Assembly: GCA_003251455.1 (NCBI GenBank)
Contig: QKFI01000432.1
Coordinates: 1 to 44,540, forward strand
Length of the DNA stretch: 44,540 bases
Source of the DNA: Tolumonas sp.
GTDB lineage: Bacteria; Pseudomonadota; Gammaproteobacteria; Enterobacterales; Aeromonadaceae
Direction of reading: 5' to 3'
In this document: positions 1 through 9,740 of the stretch, piece by piece
Numbering within the stretch: the stretch's first letter is position 1
How the letters are laid out: every line of letters starts with the position of its first letter
The notes under the pieces: model-generated
Seen by the model: the letters and a program-made list of their open reading frames with translations, nothing else
What the model was told of the DNA's origin: nothing
Databases searched by the model: none
Position numbers and translations under genes: made by a program

Positions 1-2262
1 TTCATGGATCGTCAGGGTGTGATCGATAAATATGGTGTTCCGCCAGAGTTAATCATTGATTTTCTTGCATTAATGGGCGACAGCTCCGATAACATTCCGG
101 GCATGTCAGGGGTTGGTGAGAAAACTGCTCTGGCTGTTTTACAAGGCGTCGGCGGGATTGAGTCGATTGCGACGAATCCTGATGCGATTGCAACATTAAG
201 TTTCCGAGGCGCGAAGACTTTTTATAATCGCTTCAAGGAGCAGGAAGAGGTTGTTCGCCTTTCTTATCTGTTGGCGACAATTAAAACAGATGTTGAGCTG
301 CCAGTCAGTTTATCTGAGCTCCGTCGTGGTGATACAGAAAAAGAAAGCCTCTTGGCGCTTTTCCGTCGTTTTGAGTTCAAAGGTTTGATTGAAGAACTAG
401 AAGCTCAAACTGGTGATTCTGTTGAAATTGAACAGGCTGCTGCACCATCCAGTGTTGAATATGAAACCATTCTGACGGAAGCACAGTTAGATGCATGGCT
501 TGAGAAACTCTCTGTCGCGCCGTTGTTTGCCTTTGATACCGAAACGGATTCGCTGGATTACATGCAGGCAAATATTGTTGGGTTGTCATTTGCCATAGAG
601 GCTGGAAAAGCTGCTTATTTGCCATTGGGGCATGATTATGTTGGTGCGCCAGAACAGTTAGATCGAGATACAACGTTACAAAAATTAAAAACCTTACTGG
701 AAGATGTGAACGTTCATAAAGTCGGACAACATCTGAAGTTTGATCGAAATGTGTTGCTGAATTACGGCATTACCCTGCAAGGAATCGCTTTCGATACGAT
801 GCTGGAGTCGTATGTACTGAATTCGACCGCATCCCGTCACAATATGGACGATCTGGCAAAGAAATATCTGAATTACACGACGCAGACGTTTGAGGATATC
901 GCCGGAAAAGGTGTGAAACAGCTGACCTTTAATCAGGTTGAAGTAGAAAAAGCAGCGTTTTATGCGGCGGAAGATGCTGATATCACATTGCGATTACATC
1001 AAACCTTGTGGCCGAAAGTTGAACAAGATGAATCATTAAAAGCGTTGTTACTGCAAATGGAACAGCCGTTAGCGGTTGTGTTGTCAGACATGGAACGGAC
1101 TGGTGCCTTGATTGATCCTTTCCTGTTGCAGCAGCAAAGTCAGCAGATTGAAATCCGACTCAGTGAGCTGGAAAAAGAAGCGCATGAGATTGCTGGTGCA
1201 CCGTTTAATCTGAGTTCGACTAAACAGCTTGGCGAAGTTCTCTTCGAGAAGTTACAACTTCCTGTGATCAAGAAAACCCCGAAAGGGGCGCCATCAACAG
1301 CTGAAGAAGTGTTGCAGGAGTTGGCGTATGACTATCCGCTGCCGAAGCTGATTCTCGAACACCGTAGTCTTTCTAAATTGAAATCGACTTACACGGATAA
1401 ATTACCATTGATGATTTGTCCAAAAACAGGGCGGGTTCATACTTCGTATCATCAGGCGGTGACGGCCACAGGTCGACTCTCCTCGACAGATCCAAACCTG
1501 CAGAATATTCCGGTTCGTACCGAAGAAGGGCGTCGTATTCGTCAAGCGTTTGTAGCAGAGCCCGGATTCAAAATTCTGGCTGCGGATTATTCACAAATTG
1601 AACTGCGGATTATGGCGCATCTTTCAGAAGATGCGGGCTTACTGGATGCATTTGCGCATGGTAAGGATATTCACCGCGCTACCGCTGCAGAAATTATGGG
1701 CGTAGCGCCTGAAGACGTTACCAGTGAACAACGCCGGAATGCAAAAGCGATTAACTTTGGTTTGATTTATGGCATGAGTGCATTTGGCTTGTCGAAGCAG
1801 ATTGGTGTTCCGAGAGGTGAAGCACAACGTTATATGGATCGTTATTTTGACCGTTATCCGGGCGTGCTGGCGTATATGGAGCGGACTCGTCATCAAGCTG
1901 AAGAAAAAGGGTATGTTGAAACCTTATTCGGTCGACGTTTGTACTTGCCGGATATTAAAGCGAAAAATGTTGGCTTACGAAAAGCTGCTGAACGTGCAGC
2001 GATTAATGCACCGATGCAGGGAACCGCGGCCGACATTATTAAGCGTGCGATGATCAATCTCAGTGATTGGCTGAAAACCTGTGAGCCGAATACGATCCGG
2101 ATGGTGATGCAGGTGCACGATGAATTGGTGTTTGAGATCAGGGAAGATAAGAGTGAGGATTATAAGAACCATATCCGTCAATGTATGGAATCTGCTGCTG
2201 AACTGAAAGTACCACTCGAAGTCGGGATCGGCATTGGGGATAACTGGGAGCAAGCGCACTAA
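1..2262 (+). CDS. polA: DNA polymerase I, 5'-truncated by window edge (end of 5'-nuclease domain, 3'-5' exonuclease and polymerase domains)
   Basis: Protein has [47 protein letters not shown] (exo DxE), and [49 protein letters not shown] (family A pol motifs). Confidence 0.98.
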   Translation, partial: FMDRQGVIDKYGVPPELIIDFLALMGDSSDNIPGMSGVGEKTALAVLQGVGGIESIATNPDAIATLSFRGAKTFYNRFKEQEEVVRLSYLLATIKTDVELPVSLSELRRGDTEKESLLALFRRFEFKGLIEELEAQTGDSVEIEQAAAPSSVEYETILTEAQLDAWLEKLSVAPLFAFDTETDSLDYMQANIVGLSFAIEAGKAAYLPLGHDYVGAPEQLDRDTTLQKLKTLLEDVNVHKVGQHLKFDRNVLLNYGITLQGIAFDTMLESYVLNSTASRHNMDDLAKKYLNYTTQTFEDIAGKGVKQLTFNQVEVEKAAFYAAEDADITLRLHQTLWPKVEQDESLKALLLQMEQPLAVVLSDMERTGALIDPFLLQQQSQQIEIRLSELEKEAHEIAGAPFNLSSTKQLGEVLFEKLQLPVIKKTPKGAPSTAEEVLQELAYDYPLPKLILEHRSLSKLKSTYTDKLPLMICPKTGRVHTSYHQAVTATGRLSSTDPNLQNIPVRTEEGRRIRQAFVAEPGFKILAADYSQIELRIMAHLSEDAGLLDAFAHGKDIHRATAAEIMGVAPEDVTSEQRRNAKAINFGLIYGMSAFGLSKQIGVPRGEAQRYMDRYFDRYPGVLAYMERTRHQAEEKGYVETLFGRRLYLPDIKAKNVGLRKAAERAAINAPMQGTAADIIKRAMINLSDWLKTCEPNTIRMVMQVHDELVFEIREDKSEDYKNHIRQCMESAAELKVPLEVGIGIGDNWEQAH

Positions 2263-2267
2263 TCAAT

Positions 2268-2298
2268 AAAAAGCCGGTTACATTCAACCGGCTTTTTT
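2268..2298. terminator. Bidirectional intrinsic terminator between convergent polA and engB
   Basis: AAAAGCCGGTTacattcAACCGGCTTTTTT hairpin with A/T tracts on both sides. Confidence 0.9.
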
Positions 2299-2313
2299 AC
2301 ATCAGTCTGAAGA

Positions 2314-2946
2314 CTATTCTTCAGCGTCTTCTTCGAAAGGTTCATCTTCCTGATACCAGTCAGAAAGAATGCGGGTGACAACATCGACCCCAATTCCTTT
2401 CAATGATGAAAATGGCTCGACAATGACATGTTCATACATGCGAGTTGCTTTCCGAACGTCCAAAACTGCTTGTTTTCGAGGGCCTGGATTTAATTTGTCA
2501 CATTTTGTCAGCAGGATCAGAACATTCAGATCATTATTGGTCGCCCATTCCAGCATTTGAGCATCGGTATCTTTGAGTGGATGACGGATATCCATCAACA
2601 GCACGACAGCTTTCAGCGATTCGCGTCGTTGCAGGTATTCAGATAGCGATGCCTGCCATTTCATTTTCATTTCGAGCGGAACCTGCGCGTAACCATAACC
2701 GGGTAAGTCGACGAGACGTTTGCCCGGCTCCAGTTCAAACAGGTTGATTAACTGCGTACGACCTGGCGTTTTACTGGTTCTGGCTAGTTGACGCTGATGT
2801 GTTAAAACATTCAACGCAGATGATTTGCCTGCATTGGAACGACCGGCGAATGCGATTTCAATGCCTCCATCATTTGGCAGATGACGGATATCGGGAGCGC
2901 TGGTGACAAAGCGTACCTTATGAAAATTCAACAATGGTTTTTCCAA
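2314..2946 (-). CDS. engB: Ribosome biogenesis GTP-binding protein YihA/EngB
   Basis: [13 protein letters not shown]-loop, [31 protein letters not shown]; adjacent to polA as in many gammaproteobacteria. Confidence 0.96.
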   Translation of the reverse strand: MEKPLLNFHKVRFVTSAPDIRHLPNDGGIEIAFAGRSNAGKSSALNVLTHQRQLARTSKTPGRTQLINLFELEPGKRLVDLPGYGYAQVPLEMKMKWQASLSEYLQRRESLKAVVLLMDIRHPLKDTDAQMLEWATNNDLNVLILLTKCDKLNPGPRKQAVLDVRKATRMYEHVIVEPFSSLKGIGVDVVTRILSDWYQEDEPFEEDAEE

Positions 2947-3099
2947 AATCGCATTCCTATCAGAAAATTTGCGGCTATCTTAGCATAGGCCGCAGAGAGC
3001 CCAAAGTTTCTGAATCTCTGATTACAAGTCTAATGAAGCGAGCTGGTCGTTTGAATCGTTATTTTTATTGCCAGATAACTCTATGCTGACATTTCCACT

Positions 3100-3345
3100 T
3101 TATTGCTGATCTTTTTTGATTTGCTGGATCCGTTTCATGATCGCCATGAGTAATAAGACCTGATAGGGGGTCATCATGAAAAACCCAATCATCATCAGCA
3201 CAAGCTCATAGAATGGGAAATGCCACGCTGCTGGCCAGATTGCTACCCAATGCATGTATTCCATCCCCCCCAGCAGCACCAAAAGAATGCCTGCAAAATC
3301 TAGCAGGAGCCAGGGAAGGGAGACTAATAGTTGCTGCTTTTTCAT
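3100..3345 (-). CDS. Small inner-membrane protein, possibly DUF1418/YbjC-like
   Basis: 81 aa with two hydrophobic segments; the N-terminal LP..LLLDFAGILLVLLGG and C-terminal MIGFFMMTPYQVLLLMAIMKRI pattern resembles YbjC from memory. Confidence 0.5.
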   Translation of the reverse strand: MKKQQLLVSLPWLLLDFAGILLVLLGGMEYMHWVAIWPAAWHFPFYELVLMMIGFFMMTPYQVLLLMAIMKRIQQIKKDQQ

Positions 3346-3451
3346 ATAATAAATCCGAATATTATCATTTGATTATTTGACCATCTTTATTGAATTCTAT
3401 AGATTTGCAGCCCGCGAAATGCTGAGAAAAATTAAATTAATCGGAGAAATT

Positions 3452-3856
3452 ATGAAAAAAACAATCATCGCGGGAATGTTATTGGCTACTACTGGTTTTG
3501 CGCATGCTGGTTTACTGGATGCAGTCACTGAAACAGCAACTGCTGTCACTTCATCGCAAGAAGCTGGGTTATCCACAGAACAAGCCGTCACAGCTTTATT
3601 GAAAACTAAATTCCAGGAAAACGTGACGACCAAAGAACAGGTAAAAGAGACGCTGGGTGAGCCGAAGTCTACGGCAACGAAAGATTCAGCTGAAGTTTGG
3701 ACTTATGATATGGACAACATTAACAGCAAACTGAGCTCTGTGACGGCGATTGCGAAAGCGTTAGGCGAAGATACTTCAAAAGCTGAAAAAGTTGTTGAAA
3801 TGACATTCAATGGTGATGTCATGAAAACCTATGCAATCGTTGATGCAGCAGGTTAA
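3452..3856 (+). CDS. Small secreted protein with BamE/SmpA-like C-terminal motif
   Basis: ATG at 3452 follows GGAGAAATT; signal peptide MKKTIIAGMLLATTGFAHA|G; VTTKEQVKETLGEPKST...EVWTYD resembles the BamE-like fold motif. The annotated upstream start at 3377 has no RBS. Confidence 0.65.
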   Translation: MKKTIIAGMLLATTGFAHAGLLDAVTETATAVTSSQEAGLSTEQAVTALLKTKFQENVTTKEQVKETLGEPKSTATKDSAEVWTYDMDNINSKLSSVTAIAKALGEDTSKAEKVVEMTFNGDVMKTYAIVDAAG

Positions 3857-3874
3857 CCATCAATAGCAAATGAG

Positions 3875-3899
3875 AAGGCGAGCAAGGCTCGCCTTTTTT
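3875..3899 (+). terminator. Intrinsic terminator
   Basis: AAGGCGAGcaaggCTCGCCTTTTTT directly after the 3452..3856 CDS. Confidence 0.85.
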
Positions 3900-4055
3900 G
3901 TACCGTATTTATTGATTTGTCAGCAGTCGTGTTGTGGCGGCAGTTTTGTGTTTTTTGTAAAAGCTTATTTTTTAAATAAATCATTACAACTTCAAACATT
4001 TATTCGGATTGTTCTAACAAAGTAATTCGATGTGCATCAGAAGCTTTACTTGATT

Positions 4056-4078
4056 AAAATGAAACGATGGTTCATTTT
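4056..4078 (+). promoter_or_regulatory. Candidate KdgR-type operator upstream of pectinesterase
   Basis: AAAATGAAACGATGGTTCATTTT, near-perfect palindrome (8-bp perfect outer arms) resembling the pectin-regulon KdgR box, about 100 bp upstream of the pectinesterase GTG. Confidence 0.55.
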
Positions 4079-4178
4079 TTGATCTGGTCGTGATTTTTTA
4101 ACTTAGATTGTATTTAACCTCTGAAAAATCAATGTGTAGCAAGACTCTTGAACCCTTGAACTAAACATCGGAGGTAAA

Positions 4179-5462
4179 GTGACTCATTCTCACCAGAAAA
4201 CGTTAATAACAACAGGACTCGCTTTAGTTATGGCTGGATGTTCATTACCGCAGACAGGAAAAACATTACAACTCGATTCACCCGGTACAACCGATCGGCC
4301 TGTATTAACGATGAAAGAGGCTGCGATTTATACGCCTGAGGCTTATTTCGCATATCGGGGTCAGTATTCGGATCCAATTTATGATCCTTGGCACCCTCAA
4401 CCCATTCAGATGAATGATACTAATTTCATTGTGGGGCCACAGATTGGGGTGAATGGAGCTCGTTTTACCTCCATTCAAGCCGCTGTTAATGCAGTGATTG
4501 CAGAGAATACGTCAGTACCGAAATTCATCAAAATATTACCGGGGCGATATGTGGGGACGGTATATATTCCGTCAACGACTCCACCAATCACGATTTATGG
4601 TTCCGGGAATAAACCCGATGAAGTGATTGTATCTCTTGCACTTGATTCGATGATATCACCTGCCCAATATCGGCAAACTGTGAATGGAGAAGGACAATAT
4701 CAACCTCAAGATCCTGCATGGAATATGTATCACATCTGTGCGACCAAAATGAATGCGACAATCAATACCAGTTGTTCAGCAGTCATCTGGTCTCAAAGCG
4801 ATCGTTTTCAAATGAAAAATCTGACGGTAGAAAACTCACTGCTCGATCAGATAGGACGGGGAACGCATCAAGGCGTTGCATTGCGGACGGATGGCGATCG
4901 TATGCAATTGGAGAATGTTCGTTTATTGGGACGACAAGATACTTTTTTTGTGAATACCAGTAATGCCCAGAATGAATATGTAACTGATCACTACAGCCGC
5001 GCCTACATCAAAGATAGTTACATTGAAGGGGATGTAGATTATGTTTTTGGAAGAGCCAATGCGGTATTCGAAAACGTACATTTTCATTCTGTGACAAGTC
5101 GTGGACCGGGAGAAGCGTTCGTCTTTGCTCCTGATACTATGCCGGGTGTGCCACATGGTTTTCTGGTTACTCGTAGTCGTATCACCGGTGATGCTGGTTT
5201 TCAGGGAAAACTCAAAGCAAAATTGGGCAGAGCATGGGATCAAGGGGCAAGTAAAACAGGCTATCTACCTGGAAAAACAGCGAACGGCCAATTAGTGATC
5301 CGGGAAAGTTGGATTGATAGTAGTTATGATCTGAAGCAACCTTGGGCCGCTGCTGCAACGACATCAAGACCTCATCGTGGTAATGCGAATCCTGAACGAG
5401 ATTTGAATGATCTGCATTTCAACCGACTCTGGGAATACCAGAATAAGGTGATGGTAAAATAA
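4179..5462 (+). CDS. Pectin methylesterase, lipoprotein (PemB/YbhC family)
   Basis: GTG start with GGAGG; lipobox VMAGC; PME motifs GRQDTFF, GDVDYVFG and LGRAW; whole-length similarity to YbhC. Confidence 0.9.
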   Translation: MTHSHQKTLITTGLALVMAGCSLPQTGKTLQLDSPGTTDRPVLTMKEAAIYTPEAYFAYRGQYSDPIYDPWHPQPIQMNDTNFIVGPQIGVNGARFTSIQAAVNAVIAENTSVPKFIKILPGRYVGTVYIPSTTPPITIYGSGNKPDEVIVSLALDSMISPAQYRQTVNGEGQYQPQDPAWNMYHICATKMNATINTSCSAVIWSQSDRFQMKNLTVENSLLDQIGRGTHQGVALRTDGDRMQLENVRLLGRQDTFFVNTSNAQNEYVTDHYSRAYIKDSYIEGDVDYVFGRANAVFENVHFHSVTSRGPGEAFVFAPDTMPGVPHGFLVTRSRITGDAGFQGKLKAKLGRAWDQGASKTGYLPGKTANGQLVIRESWIDSSYDLKQPWAAAATTSRPHRGNANPERDLNDLHFNRLWEYQNKVMVK

Positions 5463-5494
5463 TAGTGGTACGGTCTTAAGTCACATAAAGGAAT

Positions 5495-5540
5495 ACAGAA
5501 CTATCTGTTTATCAAAGGCATTTTAAGCGAATAGTTCTGT
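5495..5540. terminator. Inverted repeat, possible terminator of the pectinesterase gene
   Basis: ACAGAACTAT (5495-5504) and ATAGTTCTGT (5531-5540) are perfect 10-bp arms, followed by TTTCTTC; long loop. Confidence 0.45.
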
Positions 5541-5559
5541 TTTCTTCATGGAAACGGGG

Positions 5560-7464
5560 TCATAAACCTGTTGGTTTCACGATCTCAGCTAAAGAGGGTG
5601 TTTCTACATTACCGGGACTGCCGCCACCATTTATACGAATGCTGGCTCCTTGTAGTTTGATGCCGCTCGGTTCAATCAGAATGCAGCTGCCGCCAGCATC
5701 CAAGCTGAGACCGGATGTCGCCTCAAGAACAAGCAGTTGTCCTGCTTTGATATGTAATTCCTGATCAATCTTACTAAGCCATTTCGCATCAATATGCAGG
5801 TGTTTATTCTGCAAAATGTGCAGATCCTGATCGCCTGAAATTTCCATGAGGCGATTTTTATGGATGGTCTGATGTTCGTTCTTTTTGATATGACGTTTAT
5901 CTTCTCCGCCAACCCACAGATGTTCGTTGCCACCAATTTTGGTTCGGCTGGTTCGTTTCACTTTGCGATACCAGTTGCGCTGTGCATGAAGCACAATTTG
6001 TTCTGCTCCTTTTTTATCTTCAAAACGCAATTCGTTAAAACCCTGTCCGCCGGGGCTGGAGAGGGTTCTGAATCCACTTTGGGTTTGGCTTGCGGGGTGT
6101 TTGATGGGGGTTGTATTGGTTGCATTATGAACGGTGCCGACGACATAAGGGCGGTCGACATCATGCTCGGCAAATGCGATCACGACTTCTTGCCCTGCTC
6201 GGGGTAAAAAGAAATGACCATAACCTGCACCAGCCCATCCTTGCGCAACCCGAAGCCAGCAGCTGGTTGTATCATCTCCTTTCGCTGCTTTGTCCCAATG
6301 AAATTGCACTTTAATTCGCCCATATTCATCCGTATGAATTTCTTCGCCTCCAGGAGCAGTAACAACCGCAGTTTGAAAACCTGCTGGTTGTGGTTTGTGA
6401 TGTAAGTTTGGTAACGCAAATGGTTGTGCTTGCGGATGCATGCTGATATCAACCTGATATTCGCTGCTTCCACTGACGAATTCCCCCAAAACTTGCGGCT
6501 GCTTGCCCTGATGCGTGATGCTAACCACGAGCCATTCGGTGTTCAGTGTTTCGGTTGGATGATTGGTGATGGGTAAATAGCACCCGGGATAGGCATGACG
6601 GATATTGCCCGAACCCAATAAACGTTGCTGTTGATGTTGCTGTTGTTGTAACTGGAATGAGGCCTGATCTCGGCCTGACTTTTGCGAATCATGTCCGGTC
6701 GCATAGGCATACCATTCCCAAAGGGATGTTTGCATTACTGCGCTTAGATCCTTCGATGGGTTCTTAAAATCATATTCTTGGACGGATGCCTGACCTGCGG
6801 TGACCTGATATTGCCAGTCTAATGATTCAAACGTTGCTTCATCGGCATTATTTCCTGAACCGGGTTGAAATTTTGCCGGTTCAACTTTAGGGATTTGTTT
6901 GCTTGAATCAACAAACACCATCGTGTGGTGACTTGCGCTGTGCTCAAAGAAATAAAATAAGCCGTGAGTTTCACACAGGCGCTGAATAAAATTTAAATCT
7001 GTTTCCTGATATTGCACGCAATAGATCAGCGGTTGCAGTGCGGACTGCGTTTGTAGGCGAATACCGGCCGGATTAAAACCTGCTTTTGTCCAGACATCCT
7101 GAATAATATCAGTCACTGTTTTATTTTGAAAAATACGCTGATTGGTGCGGTATTTCAGTAATTCAGCCTGTGGTGCAATGGTGAAGCAATAATAGTGATG
7201 GCGAGCATCAGCTTTTACGTGGGCGCTATTTAAAACGATGCCATGGATCATTCTTGGTTGAGTTTCACCTGCAATCGACAGACAAGCACTTTGGTGTTGT
7301 AACGCGATGAGATCCAAATCATCAGCATGACAGACCACTTCGATATTGAATTGATAATTTGCGCCGATTTGTTCGACACCGGAAAACTGATATACCTCGA
7401 GTGCATGCTGGCAACCGGATATAGAAAAGCGGAATTGCGATTCGTTGGCTGAAAAGAACCACAT
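5560..7464 (-). CDS. vgrG: Type VI secretion system spike protein VgrG/TssI
   Basis: 634 aa; FQVQY-type VgrG N-terminus, GGEEIHTDEYGRIKVQFHWD, CWLRVAQGWAGAGYGHFFLPRAGQEVVIAF; Gp5/Gp27-like architecture with no C-terminal effector extension. Confidence 0.96.
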   Translation of the reverse strand: MWFFSANESQFRFSISGCQHALEVYQFSGVEQIGANYQFNIEVVCHADDLDLIALQHQSACLSIAGETQPRMIHGIVLNSAHVKADARHHYYCFTIAPQAELLKYRTNQRIFQNKTVTDIIQDVWTKAGFNPAGIRLQTQSALQPLIYCVQYQETDLNFIQRLCETHGLFYFFEHSASHHTMVFVDSSKQIPKVEPAKFQPGSGNNADEATFESLDWQYQVTAGQASVQEYDFKNPSKDLSAVMQTSLWEWYAYATGHDSQKSGRDQASFQLQQQQHQQQRLLGSGNIRHAYPGCYLPITNHPTETLNTEWLVVSITHQGKQPQVLGEFVSGSSEYQVDISMHPQAQPFALPNLHHKPQPAGFQTAVVTAPGGEEIHTDEYGRIKVQFHWDKAAKGDDTTSCWLRVAQGWAGAGYGHFFLPRAGQEVVIAFAEHDVDRPYVVGTVHNATNTTPIKHPASQTQSGFRTLSSPGGQGFNELRFEDKKGAEQIVLHAQRNWYRKVKRTSRTKIGGNEHLWVGGEDKRHIKKNEHQTIHKNRLMEISGDQDLHILQNKHLHIDAKWLSKIDQELHIKAGQLLVLEATSGLSLDAGGSCILIEPSGIKLQGASIRINGGGSPGNVETPSLAEIVKPTGL

Positions 7465-7499
7465 AAGTCAGATCTCCGGAGATTTAATCATGAATCATT

Positions 7500-7534
7500 C
7501 AAGCAAAAAGAAAACGGGCACAAGCGTGCCCGTT
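7500..7534 (-). terminator. Intrinsic terminator/attenuator between hcp and vgrG
   Basis: Minus strand AACGGGCACgcttGTGCCCGTTttctttttgc: perfect 9-bp stem plus T-rich tract immediately after the hcp stop. Confidence 0.8.
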
Positions 7535-7542
7535 GCAGTGTC

Positions 7543-8061
7543 TTAGGCAGACACAGGTGTACGCCAGTCATCAGAACCAGAAGTGCCAGAAACTTCGTGA
7601 GTCCATTTGATTGCGCGGTAAGTCATGTACACATCTTCTAAGTGAGTGAAGTGTGCTTGGTTTGGATCTTGGCAGTTTGGCATGTTTGCCTGAACGTCAA
7701 CGATGATGGCGTCAGTCAGTTCAGTCGTGAAGTAATGTTCTTGTGTGCCTGATGCTGAAGTACGGAACCATTTGATGGTCACGGTTGGCAGACGTTCGCC
7801 GGAAGTCAGCGCGTTGTAAATCAGCGGTGATGATTTATCGAATACTTTCGTGATTTTCACGGGTTTGTGAACGCGTTGGCCGGATGGTTGACCTGACTGT
7901 GGGTCGCGAGGCAGAACCACCTGATGTTCAAAAGACTGAACCAGCACTTCGTCTTCATGACCTTCCTGATAGATGTTACCGACAGAGGCTTCGGTAAAAG
8001 TACCTGCAGTGATCAAACCTTGTTTTTCACCGTTGATGGTCATATACGCTGGGGTTGGCAT
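7543..8061 (-). CDS. hcp: Type VI secretion system tube protein Hcp/TssD
   Basis: 172 aa; MPTPAYMTINGEKQGLITAGTFTEASVGNIYQEGHEDEVLVQSFEHQV is a canonical Hcp N-terminus. Confidence 0.96.
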   Translation of the reverse strand: MPTPAYMTINGEKQGLITAGTFTEASVGNIYQEGHEDEVLVQSFEHQVVLPRDPQSGQPSGQRVHKPVKITKVFDKSSPLIYNALTSGERLPTVTIKWFRTSASGTQEHYFTTELTDAIIVDVQANMPNCQDPNQAHFTHLEDVYMTYRAIKWTHEVSGTSGSDDWRTPVSA

Positions 8062-8118
8062 AGCTGTGCTCCTGGATATTTATTGTTTGATGCCGGAATT
8101 GGCAAGCGGCATCCTAAG

Positions 8119-8135
8119 AGCAGTTCTTATGCCAA
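8119..8135 (-). promoter_or_regulatory. Predicted sigma-54 (RpoN) -24/-12 promoter of hcp-vgrG
   Basis: Minus strand TTGGCATAAGAACTGCT: GG-N10-GC spacing, close to YTGGCACGNNNNTTGCW, 58 bp upstream of the hcp ATG. Confidence 0.7.
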
Positions 8136-8379
8136 ATCATATCTATCTGTTTTTATTGATTATTTTTCAATTGAATAATTCTGAGGATTAGAAAAATCAA
8201 TAAGATGGAACCATGTTCGTTTCATATCTATTTGAAATATAAGGATTTATTTTAATGTGCAGAAAATGTTGGCAGGTGAAATATTTTGCGCATTCTTGAA
8301 ATAGGAACGAAAGATCATTGATTCCGCAATGTTAGCAGTAACAGGAGAAACATGAGTTCCTCCTGTTATCTCTCTGGGG

Positions 8380-9636
8380 TTAAGACTCAGAAGCTGGTGG
8401 TTGTTCTGCATGTTGCCGAGGATCTAACTCAGCACTGACAAGTGTATTGGGTGGTATTGGGGTATATGCCTGATGTTCGCTGAGTGGAACAGGCGTACGC
8501 ATTTTCCGTCGCCAGAGCAGATAGCCGCCCATCACAAGTCCACAACCGGCAAAATAGATAAATAAGCCATTTTGTGGGGTGAAGCGAATGAGTGTTGGGG
8601 CAATGAGCGGGCCGACCATTGCTCCGATACTGTAAGATAACATAAGGCCTTGATTGGCACTCACAACCTGATTGGGCGTCAATTCGTCACAGGCATGACT
8701 GACACTGACCGGATAAATCGAGAAAGCCAGCCCGCCGAACAGGAAAATTAATCCGCCCATGACCCATTCCGGCCGATCCTCCGGCATCAACAGGATCGCG
8801 ATACAGACTATGGTGAGAGACACCGCAAGTGCTTGTAAGATCAAGCGACGATCGTGATGATCGGAATAACGACCAATCGGATATTGCAGACATACGCCGC
8901 CCATGATCACAACAGCCATCAGGTTTGCGACTTGGTCCAAGGAAAAACCATTCATCGAGAAGAATAACGGCAATAGCCCATAGAGTGCGCCAAGGACAAG
9001 ACCGGAGATAAAACAACAACCCATGCCTGCTGGTGTCTGTCGAATCAACGCGAGAAAACTGATACGTTGCGGTGCATCCAGTTTGGGGTTGCCAACACGC
9101 GTTAATGAAAGCGGGATGACGGACAATGATGCGGCCATGGCACTCAACGCAAAGGGGGTCAGTAGCATTGGATCGACATATTTCAGCAGCAGCTGCCCAA
9201 CGGCCAAGGCGCCATACAGCAGTACCATATAAATCGCCATCAGGTTGCCACGATTGGCCGGATTACTGGAAACCAGCATCCAGGATTCAATGACGACGAA
9301 TAGGCCGCCAGTCGCTATCCCGCCAATTAATCGCAATACAGACCAGATAAGCGGATCGATAAAAAAACCATGCAGCAGGCAGAGTGTTGCCAGTAAGGAG
9401 GCATAAGCTGCATAGGCGCGGATATGGCCGATGCGCAGAATGAGGGGGATGTTAATGAAAGACCCCAGGATCAGACCTGCAAAATAAGCAGTTGAGATGA
9501 ATCCAATCCATTGTGCGGAAACGTGTTCAAGAGAAAGGCGGATCGTCAGCAATGTTGTAAGCAGGCCATGGCCCAGAATGAAGGTAACAAGGCTTAGGAG
9601 CGGGGATTTTACAGACAGGATAAGAGAACGAGGCAT
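8380..9636 (-). CDS. MFS transporter, YcaD-like
   Basis: 418 aa with about 12 hydrophobic segments; WIGFISTAYFAGLILGSF and GGLFVVIESWMLVSSNPANRGNLMAIYM resemble the YcaD family. Confidence 0.85.
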   Translation of the reverse strand: MPRSLILSVKSPLLSLVTFILGHGLLTTLLTIRLSLEHVSAQWIGFISTAYFAGLILGSFINIPLILRIGHIRAYAAYASLLATLCLLHGFFIDPLIWSVLRLIGGIATGGLFVVIESWMLVSSNPANRGNLMAIYMVLLYGALAVGQLLLKYVDPMLLTPFALSAMAASLSVIPLSLTRVGNPKLDAPQRISFLALIRQTPAGMGCCFISGLVLGALYGLLPLFFSMNGFSLDQVANLMAVVIMGGVCLQYPIGRYSDHHDRRLILQALAVSLTIVCIAILLMPEDRPEWVMGGLIFLFGGLAFSIYPVSVSHACDELTPNQVVSANQGLMLSYSIGAMVGPLIAPTLIRFTPQNGLFIYFAGCGLVMGGYLLWRRKMRTPVPLSEHQAYTPIPPNTLVSAELDPRQHAEQPPASES

Positions 9637-9707
9637 GCGATCATTCCTTCTTTTTTCCTAAAGACAGAAGAAAATGTATTCTAAATGTTACTGACCCAAC
9701 CTAACAT

Positions 9708-9731
9708 AAAAAAAGCGCCGTTTCCGGCGCT
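9708..9731 (-). terminator. Intrinsic terminator after the aminotransferase
   Basis: AGCGCCGtttcCGGCGCT with a T7 tract on the minus strand. Confidence 0.85.
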
Positions 9732-9740
9732 ATTTCTGAC

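Noticed and set aside
6600-6660. Gln/His-rich stretch QLQQQQHQQQ in VgrG as a repeat or assembly artefact
   Set aside because: Short low-complexity region within an intact frame; common in VgrG variants.
7472-7483. Palindrome ATCTCCGGAGAT overlapping the vgrG Shine-Dalgarno as a translational switch
   Set aside because: With a 4-nt loop only a 4-bp stem forms; too weak to claim regulation.
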